This document shows positions 1 through 5,143 of a DNA stretch of 5,143 nucleotides, piece by piece (position 1 is the first letter of the stretch; every line of letters starts with the position of its first letter). Source of the stretch: Nitrososphaerota archaeon. GTDB lineage: Archaea; Thermoproteota; Nitrososphaeria; Nitrososphaerales; Nitrosopumilaceae. The translations under genes and the position numbers were made by a program. The notes beneath the pieces are model-generated. The model searched no databases and had not been told where the DNA came from. It saw only the letters and a program-made list of their open reading frames with translations. Location of the stretch: NCBI GenBank assembly GCA_030624325.1, contig JAUXKJ010000039.1:1-5143 (forward strand), written 5' to 3'.

Positions 1-2978
1 ACTTCGCCAAATTTTTCCTGCAAAAATTCAGCAGTATGTTCTGTTGCAAGAATTTTAAATCCAAGATTTTTGAGCGACGCAGTAGTTTGTAAAAGTTTTT
101 CTTTATTTTCTTCGCCTCCGATGGTGATTAACACAGTTCCTTTCTTTGGAAGAGAATAACCTACTGATATCAATCCTTTTGCAAGCGCGTCATAGAAACT
201 AATTCCAAAGCAAGCTGCTTCTCCAGTAGACTGCATTTCAACTCCTAAAATCATATCTGCTCCTTCTAGCTGCATAAAAGAAAATTGTGGAACTTTGATT
301 CCATATTGGGTTACGTTTCTCCATTGATCATCAGGTATTTGTGGAATTTTTTTACCGAGAACTGCAGAAGATGCCAAGCTGATTAAATTGGTTTTAACGA
401 ATTTTGAAACAAATGGCATTGAACGTGATGCCCTGATGTTTAACTCTATAACATAAACTTGGTCTTCATTGATAAGAAATTGTAAGTTAAATGGTCCTTT
501 GATGTTAAATGATTTAGCAATTTTTTTGGTATTATCAGTTATTGTTTCAATAATTTTGTTGTTAAGACGCCAGGGAGGAATGCACATCATAGCATCGCCT
601 GAATGAACTCCTGCACTTTCAATGTGTTCTACGAGTGCACCAATTATGATGGTTTCACCATCTGAAACGCCATCTACATCAACTTCTAAGGAATTTAGCA
701 TGAATTTTGAGATAACAACTGGATGATCAGGAGATAGTGTTGTTGCTTCGTTAACAAATTTTTTTAATTCTCCTTGCGACCACACAACCTTCATTGCAGC
801 TCCGCTTAGGACATAGGATGGCCTCACAATCACTGGATACTCTACTTCAATCGCAAAATTTTTTGCTTCAGTGATGTTCGAAAAAGCCTGCCATTTTGGT
901 TGTTTAATGTGCAACTCATCAAGTACTGCACTGAATTTTGAACGGTTTTCTGCTCTATCTACATCTTCTGCAGAAGTTCCAAGTAGTTGGATTCCGTTTT
1001 TAGCAAGTTTTGGAGTTAGATTGTTTGCAGTTTGACCACCAACCGAAGTCACAATTCCCTTACAATTTTCAAACTCCTGAATATCTAAAATGCGCTCCAG
1101 AGTTAATTCTTCAAAGTAAAGCCTTTGGCAAATATCATAGTCAGTTGATACCGTTTCTGGATTACAATTTACCACAGCAACATTTTTTTCTCCATTTTCT
1201 TGCAAGCCCAAAACCATGTTTACTGTGCCCCAATCAAATTCTACACTACTTCCTATTCGATATGGTCCTGCACCCAAAACCAGAATTCCTTCTTCTTGTG
1301 GTGATATTTCAAAATCGTTTTTGTCTCCACCGTATGTAAGGTATAGATAATTTGTTTTTGCAGGCCATTCAGCAGCTAGCGTATCTATTTGTTTTACTAC
1401 CGGAACAATGCCTTCCTTTTTTCTTATTTGGCGAATTTCCATTTCATCGATACCTGAAGCTCTTCCAATTTGCCTGTCAGAAAACCCGAGTTTTTTAGAT
1501 TCTCGTAAAAGATTAGGTTCAATCTTTGATTCTTTTAATTTCTGTTCTGTATCTACAATGTTTTTTATTTTTTCAATAAACCATGGATCAATTGCGGATA
1601 TTTTGTAAATTTTTTCAACAGAAATTCCTTTCTTAAGTGCAGCAGCAACATAGAATAGAATGTAATCATCTGTAGATAAAAGATGATTTTCGATTTCTTC
1701 TTCATCGTAAGTTTTTCCATTCATACGATTTAGAACTAGTCCGTCATTACCAATATCGAGCATCCTAATTGATTTTTGAAGCGATTCTTCAAACGTTCTT
1801 CCTACTGCCATTACTTCTCCCACAGATTTCATGCTTGGACCAATGTTTCTATTTGCAAGCTCGAATTTGTTAAAGTCCCATCTAGGATGTTTGCATACAA
1901 TATAGTCAAGGGATGGTTCAAAACATGCAGTAGTAACTTTGGTAATTTTGTTAACCAGTTCTGGCAATGAATAACCAATACCTAATTTTGCAGACATGTA
2001 GGCAAGTGGATAACCGGTTGCTTTGCTAGCAAGTGCTGAAGAACGAGAAAGTCTTGGATTTATCTCGATTGCAACATACTTTTCAGATTCAGGATCCAAT
2101 GCAAATTGTATGTTGCATTCACCAACTATACCAACATGTTTTGTGGCCCTTAAAGCAGCTGATCTCAATAAATGATATTCTCGGTTGTTAATTGTCTGAG
2201 AGGGAGCAACTACAATGTTATCTCCAGTATGTACCTTCATTGAAAGAACATTTTCCATGTTACATACAATGATATTATTTCCTGAATAGTCTTGCATTAC
2301 CTCATATTCAATTTGCTTCCAGCTTCCAACATATTCTTCAATCAGTATTTGACCCACCATACTTGCACTAAGTCCTCTACCAACAATTTCATACAACTCG
2401 ATTTCATTAAAGGCAACCCCGCCACCTTTTCCTCCTAGAGTATAAGCAACTCTCACAATCACTGGATAACCTAATTCACTAGCAACTTTTTTTGCGTCTT
2501 CAAATGAATAAACGGTTTTACTTTTGAGCATAGGAACTCCGCATTGCGTCATAGAATCTTTGAAAAGTTGTCTATCCTCAGTCGATTTAATTCCTGAAAT
2601 TTGTGTCCCAAGTACCTTGATTCCATATTTTTGTAGTATTCCTTGCTCGTCAAGTTTTACGCCACAGTTTAGAGCGGTTTGGCCTCCAAACCCAAGCATT
2701 AGTCCATCTGGTCTTTCTTTTTCAATAATTGATGTCACATATTCTGGCGTAACTGGTAAGAGGTAAACTTGGTCTGCAAATCTGGTATCGGTTTGAATTG
2801 TTGCAATGTTTGGATTGATAAGAATACTTTTCAGTCCGTCTTCGCGAATTGCCTTGAGGCATTGGCTTCCGGAGTAGTCAAATTGGCGGTCGTTTTAGCG
2901 ACTTTCGCCGGCTTCTCCGATTTTTAATGCCCCGCTCCCTAACACTAGAATTTTTTTTAGCGACTCATTTTTTGGCAG
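1..2978 (-). CDS. carB: Carbamoyl-phosphate synthase large subunit, 3' end outside window, in-frame stop inside a 21-base insertion
   Basis: Cytoplasmic CarB makes carbamoyl phosphate from bicarbonate, two ATP and the ammonia supplied by CarA, for pyrimidine and arginine synthesis. Numbering from CTG at 2978 and omitting the insertion at 2903-2883, the visible ~985 residues follow E. coli CarB closely. The N-terminus LPKNESLKKILVLGSG lines up with the family's MPK...ILGAG. The first ATP-grasp half has RVAYTLGGKGGG, His243 in VHTGD, and metal ligands Glu298/Asn300 in EINPRLSRS. The linker ends in QIDTLAAEW. The second half begins GPYRIGSSVEFD and has RPSYVLSGAAM and Glu838/Asn840 in ELNIRASRS. 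It ends about 50 residues into the C-terminal MGS-like regulatory domain, so roughly 80 residues are missing. Upstream frame stops leave CTG as the only plausible start, giving a 14-base overlap with carA. An in-frame TAA at 2897-2895 interrupts GEAGE/FDYSG; otherwise the frame is open. Identification is certain; whether the gene is intact depends on that insertion. An annotation lacking the insertion hypothesis might start at GTG 2738 or ATG 2699 and lose the conserved N-terminus. Confidence 0.95.
2883..2903 (-). other. Candidate 21-base mRNA intron in carB (bulge-helix-bulge type)
   Basis: Seen: between the codons GGC GAA (2909-2904) and TTT GAC (2882-2877) lie 21 extra bases that translate as Ser-Arg-stop-Asn-Asp-Arg-Gln. 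CarB proteins run directly from ...GEAGE or GQACE into FDYSG at this point, so the seven codons are not expected, and the TAA would truncate the protein after about 27 residues. Deleting exactly these bases rebuilds GEAGEFDYSGSQ without changing frame. Known: archaeal splicing endonuclease cuts after the second base of paired three-base bulges, and protein-gene introns of this kind exist, for example in crenarchaeal cbf5. Inferred: the element is removed from carB mRNA. The sequence alone fixes the boundary only within two bases, because AA occurs on both sides. The outer helix of a strict motif is absent or very weak, so this would be a relaxed form. Alternatives are a disrupting insertion, stop readthrough or an assembly error. 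Confidence 0.5.
2885..2909 (-). other. Hairpin with three-base bulge spanning the carB insertion
   Basis: Read on the carB strand, GGCG (2909-2906) pairs with CGCC (2888-2885), AAA (2905-2903) is unpaired, GTCG (2902-2899) pairs with CGAC (2892-2889), and the loop is CTAAAA (2898-2893). This gives eight Watson-Crick pairs with one 3-base bulge on the 5' side. Directly after CGCC comes AAT (2884-2882), a candidate 3' bulge or loop. Six of the eight pairs are G-C, notable in an AT-rich genome. Further out, CGGAG (2919-2915) could pair with CTCCG (2873-2869) across a large internal loop, a weak substitute for the outer helix of a strict bulge-helix-bulge motif. The pairing is a direct observation; its role in splicing is inference. 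Confidence 0.75.
2893..2965 (-). repeat. Direct repeat of 11 bases, AGTCGCTAAAA, two copies
   Basis: AGTCGCTAAAA occurs at 2965-2955, where it overlaps the carB codons for Glu-Ser-Leu-Lys-Lys, and again at 2903-2893, where it forms the first half of the 21-base insertion. The copies start 62 bases apart and lie in different frames relative to carB. An exact 11-base match at this distance is unlikely by chance. It suggests the insertion may have formed partly by copying nearby sequence, although coincidence cannot be excluded. Confidence 0.6.
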
Positions 2979-4137
2979 CCTTTTCCTCCTCCATTAGGTT
3001 TTTCAGTTCTTCAAAAACGAATTTACAATCATAAGGTCCAGGTGATGCTTCTGGATGAAATTGAACTGCAATACATTTTTGCTTTTTGTGTTTTATTCCC
3101 TCAACGGTTTTATCATCAGTATTAGAAAACCACAAGTTAAATTCTGAATTTTTTAAAGTGTCTGGACTAATGCAGTAACCATGGTTTTGACTAGTAACAT
3201 ATACTTGATCATTTTCTAAATTAACACAAGGTTTGTTTTGACCTCTATGTCCATACTTTAGTTTGTAAGTATCTGCTCCTCCTGCTAAGCCAAGAATTTG
3301 GGCTCCAAGACATATTCCTAATGTTGGAATATTTTTTTCGATTAAGGATTTTGCCGTCTTAATTGTGTCAGGACAACTCTGGGGATCCCCTGGACCGTTG
3401 CTAACAACAACTCCTTTTGGTTTGTAAGATAGGATTTTTTCAATAGAACTATTCCATGGAACCTTTACAACCTTGTATCCTATTTCTCTAATATTTCGCA
3501 AAATCGCGTTTTTAACTCCAGTATCAATTACAACAACTGTTTTCTTGTCTTTTCCAAAAACTTGTTCATCTTTTGTTGACACTACATCCATGAATTTTTC
3601 TGTGGTATAGTTTTGTGCCGAAGAAAGTTGTTTCTTAACCTTCTCTTCATCAATTTCAGAATCTGACACTACAAGAGCTGCCATCATTACTCCGCTAGTT
3701 CGTAATTTTTTTGTTAATTCCCTTGTGTCAATTCCTGATATTCCAGGTATTTTCTCTTTGTAAAGCCATTCATCTAGAGTCATTGAAAGGTTCCAGTGAC
3801 TGGCAATCATTGAAAGCTCATGGATGACTAGCCCTCTTACCTGAATTTTATCAGATTCGAAATAGCTGGAAATACCATCATCATCTTTTATTGCTGGATC
3901 GGGGACACCATAATTTCCAATTAGAGGATAAGTAAAAGTTAGAATTTGACCACTATAGGAAGGATCTGTCAAAGTTTCAGGATAGCCTACCATTCCTGTA
4001 TTGAAGACTATTTCTCCAAAAACGACAGTAGAATAGCCAAACCCAATCCCATCAAGAACTGTCCCATCATCAAGGATCAGCTTTCCAAATTTTTTTGCGT
4101 ATTGGGCTTTTTTTGTGGTAATTGTGACCCTCGACAA
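2965..4137 (-). CDS. carA: Carbamoyl-phosphate synthase small subunit (glutaminase)
   Basis: CarA (390 residues, close to the usual size) hydrolyses glutamine and channels ammonia to CarB in the cytoplasm. Residues 17-150 form the CarA-specific N-terminal domain, with GEIVFNTGMVGYPETLTDPSY at about 41-61 and GISGIDTRELTKKLR at about 132-146. Residues 200-380 are a class I glutamine amidotransferase: SNGPGDP near 246-252, nucleophile Cys276 in GICLGAQ, YGHRGQN near 295-301, QNHG near 317-320, and His361/Glu363 in QFHPE. The triad is complete. GICLGAQ has Ala where many relatives have His or Asn, not a catalytic position. The start is TTG 4137: an in-frame stop lies at 4158-4156, no ATG or GTG falls between them, and the next in-frame Met is residue 49, inside the conserved domain. 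The nearby ATG at 4142 is out of frame. The 3' end overlaps carB by 14 bases, indicating one transcript. Confidence 0.97.
   Translation of the reverse strand: MSRVTITTKKAQYAKKFGKLILDDGTVLDGIGFGYSTVVFGEIVFNTGMVGYPETLTDPSYSGQILTFTYPLIGNYGVPDPAIKDDDGISSYFESDKIQVRGLVIHELSMIASHWNLSMTLDEWLYKEKIPGISGIDTRELTKKLRTSGVMMAALVVSDSEIDEEKVKKQLSSAQNYTTEKFMDVVSTKDEQVFGKDKKTVVVIDTGVKNAILRNIREIGYKVVKVPWNSSIEKILSYKPKGVVVSNGPGDPQSCPDTIKTAKSLIEKNIPTLGICLGAQILGLAGGADTYKLKYGHRGQNKPCVNLENDQVYVTSQNHGYCISPDTLKNSEFNLWFSNTDDKTVEGIKHKKQKCIAVQFHPEASPGPYDCKFVFEELKNLMEEEKAAKK
2985..2992 (-). promoter_or_regulatory. Shine-Dalgarno sequence for carB inside carA
   Basis: GGAGGAGG lies six bases upstream of CTG 2978 and would pair well with the anti-Shine-Dalgarno end of archaeal 16S rRNA. 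It overlaps the carA codons for the Glu-Glu-Glu run near the CarA C-terminus, so amino-acid composition alone could have produced it. Its spacing fits CTG 2978 and not ATG 2968, which is 16 bases away and opens a frame of only three codons. It supports translation of carB coupled to carA and decides the start codon. Confidence 0.6.
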
Positions 4138-4152
4138 GTCATCTTGATTACT

Positions 4153-4170
4153 GATTTAAGTTTTATGAAA
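4153..4170 (-). promoter_or_regulatory. Candidate TATA-type promoter of carAB
   Basis: The carA-proximal half of the 60-base gap reads TTTCATAAAACTTAAATC on the minus strand. An archaeal TATA-like element, either CATAAAAC or CTTAAATC, centred about 20-28 bases before TTG 4137 would place transcription initiation at or just before the start codon, giving a leaderless or nearly leaderless carA mRNA. No convincing Shine-Dalgarno sequence precedes TTG 4137, which agrees. The call rests on composition and spacing only. No operator or riboswitch-like structure is visible in the gap. Confidence 0.4.
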
Positions 4171-4179
4171 TTTGATCGC

Positions 4180-4197
4180 AAAAAAATATTAAAAAAA
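4180..4197 (-). terminator. Candidate T-tract terminator after cdvC
   Basis: Immediately after the cdvC stop codon the minus strand carries T7 (4197-4191), AATA (4190-4187) and T7 (4186-4180). Archaeal RNA polymerase commonly terminates at T-runs without a stem-loop, so cdvC transcription probably ends here and carAB starts from its own promoter. In an AT-rich genome such tracts also occur by chance, and readthrough into carAB remains possible. Confidence 0.5.
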
Positions 4198-5143
4198 TTA
4201 GAGAGCCTTAAAGTCTTCGCTCCACTTGTAATAGGCTCGAATCATTTCCATTGAAACGCTGGGTTTTCTTTGAGTCTTTATCTGTCTAAAGTCTAACATG
4301 GTTAGATTTTTTGGTTGAGGTAATTCTTGGCCTTGTACAGGTTCTTGATAGGCTGTAGAATCAAAAAGTTCATGAACAGCTTTGAGCTGGGCTGATTGAC
4401 AAACGTCTTTGATATCACTTGCACTGTATCCCTCAAAGAGTTTGGCAAGCTCATGTGTTTTAATTCTCATATCTTTTTTCAAAGGAGCAGTGTATAGATC
4501 AAATAGATTCTGTCTTGCCTCCAGACTTGGAAGAGAAACATAAATCCTTTTTTGGAATCTACGCAAAAATGGCCAGTCAAGACTCCATGGTTTGTTTGTT
4601 GCCCCAATTACATACAACTTTACATCCTTTCCTTTACTGTTTACTCCATCCATTTCAGAAAGAAATTGATTTTTTGTCCTTATTTCTCCACCAATCTCAC
4701 TGCTACGAGAACCTAAAAGCGAATCAACTTCGTCTATAAACAAAATTACTGGTTTTCCTTCCTTTTCATTAAGGGCATGAGCCATTTTGAAAAGCTTTGA
4801 AACATTTTTCTCTGCTTCACCTAACCATTTACTCATCATTGAGGCTGCATCGACGTTTACAAAATAACCGTCTATTTCACTTGCAGTAGCTGCTGCAAGA
4901 ATTGTTTTACCACACCCTGGTGGACCATAAAAAAGCAGTCCTCTAGGCCATCCTAGTGGAAATAAATCAGGTCTTTTGGTAGGATATACAATAGATTCTC
5001 TCAAGGCACTCTTTGCATCTTCTAAACCAATTACCTCCTTCCAGCTAATGTTTGGTTTTTCTTTCAAAATAAGATCTTCAAAATCATCTTGCTTCTTTCT
5101 ATCAAGAGAGGCCCGTTGTTCTGTAGGAGATGCTTGAGGGTCA
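4198..5143 (-). CDS. cdvC: CdvC, Vps4-like AAA ATPase of cell division, 5' end outside window
   Basis: CdvC is the archaeal counterpart of ESCRT Vps4: a ring-forming ATPase that remodels CdvB polymers during cytokinesis. The window encodes the last 314 residues. Counting from the window edge, residues 1-26 are a charged linker ([16 protein letters not shown]), followed by [13 protein letters not shown] entering the AAA domain, Walker A GPPGCGKT (73-80), pore loop SKWLGEAEK with its Trp (about 104-112), Walker [10 protein letters not shown] (133-141), sensor GATN (180-183) and arginine-finger region LRRFQKRI (about 193-200). The C-terminus [18 protein letters not shown] matches the Vps4-type terminal helix. 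The N-terminal MIT domain expected for CdvC would lie beyond the window. The frame is open through TTG 5067 to the edge with plausible linker sequence, so that TTG is not the start. The core looks complete and active. A proteasomal or Cdc48-type AAA protein is less likely because there is a single AAA domain with Vps4-style pore loop and tail. Confidence 0.9.
   Translation of the reverse strand, partial: DPQASPTEQRASLDRKKQDDFEDLILKEKPNISWKEVIGLEDAKSALRESIVYPTKRPDLFPLGWPRGLLFYGPPGCGKTILAAATASEIDGYFVNVDAASMMSKWLGEAEKNVSKLFKMAHALNEKEGKPVILFIDEVDSLLGSRSSEIGGEIRTKNQFLSEMDGVNSKGKDVKLYVIGATNKPWSLDWPFLRRFQKRIYVSLPSLEARQNLFDLYTAPLKKDMRIKTHELAKLFEGYSASDIKDVCQSAQLKAVHELFDSTAYQEPVQGQELPQPKNLTMLDFRQIKTQRKPSVSMEMIRAYYKWSEDFKAL

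Noticed and set aside
1010..2766. Plus-strand open frames at 1010-1339, 1408-1608, 1776-1970 and 2524-2766
   Set aside because: They lie opposite well-conserved carB coding sequence, have no recognisable domains, and are shadows of it.
1..2880. carB as a decayed pseudogene
   Set aside because: The body has no other stop or frameshift, and the glutamate/asparagine metal ligands of both ATP-grasp halves are kept, so long-term decay is not supported. A recent knock-out by the insertion cannot be excluded.
2870..2920. A frameshift in carB near the insertion
   Set aside because: The frame is identical before and after the 21 bases, and family sequence resumes exactly at FDYSG.
2957..2968. ATG overlapping the carA stop (ATGA) as the carB start
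   Set aside because: It reads Met-Ser-Arg-stop, lies in the wrong frame for ILVLGSG, and is 16 bases from the GGAGGAGG element.
4140..4142. ATG upstream of carA as its start
   Set aside because: It is out of frame with carA.
3946..4254. Plus-strand open frame across the carA start and the cdvC end
   Set aside because: It is antisense to two conserved genes and the intergenic promoter region, with no recognisable protein features.
4515..4739. Plus-strand open frame within cdvC
   Set aside because: It is opposite the Walker B and sensor region of the ATPase and shows no protein family character.
5065..5067. TTG as the cdvC start
   Set aside because: The frame continues upstream to the window edge with plausible linker residues, and CdvC needs an N-terminal MIT domain.

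Overview
The window looks like an AT-rich archaeal chromosome segment, most likely from a mesophilic ammonia-oxidising thaumarchaeote (Nitrososphaerota, Nitrosopumilus-like). The main evidence is a Vps4-type AAA ATPase of the CdvC kind, a marker of Cdv/ESCRT-dividing archaea, beside carbamoyl-phosphate synthetase genes. The CarB sequence also shows motif variants familiar from archaeal and eukaryotic enzymes. The lineage is inferred from protein character and base composition, not from a database search.

Layout: all three genes are on the minus strand, so they read from right to left. At the right edge is the 3' part of cdvC (5143 to 4198, 5' end outside the window). A 60-base intergenic gap follows, holding a T-rich tract that probably ends cdvC transcription and an AT-rich candidate promoter. 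Next comes carA (4137 to 2965, TTG start), which overlaps carB (2978 to beyond position 1; about 985 residues visible, the last part of the regulatory domain missing). No intergenic stretch is longer than 60 bases. No RNA gene, mobile element or CRISPR array was seen.

CarA releases ammonia from glutamine and CarB uses it with bicarbonate and two ATP to make carbamoyl phosphate, the entry compound for pyrimidines and arginine. CdvC acts in cell division; its adjacency to carAB may be simple neighbourhood.

The most unusual point is near the 5' end of carB. The reading frame matches the family from its first residues, but inside the near-invariant motif GEAGE-FDYSG there are exactly 21 extra bases (2903 to 2883) with an in-frame TAA. 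Removing them restores the expected GEAGEFDYSG and leaves about 985 codons open to the window edge. The insertion lies in a hairpin: 4-bp helix GGCG/CGCC, 3-base AAA bulge, 4-bp helix GTCG/CGAC, 6-base loop. The boundaries that restore the protein fall after the second base of that bulge and after the second base of a matching AAT on the 3' side. This is the cut pattern of the archaeal bulge-helix-bulge splicing endonuclease. A tiny mRNA intron is therefore the leading hypothesis; a disrupted gene, a template-switch insertion or an assembly artefact are the alternatives. carB also seems to start at CTG, behind a strong GGAGGAGG ribosome-binding site inside carA.
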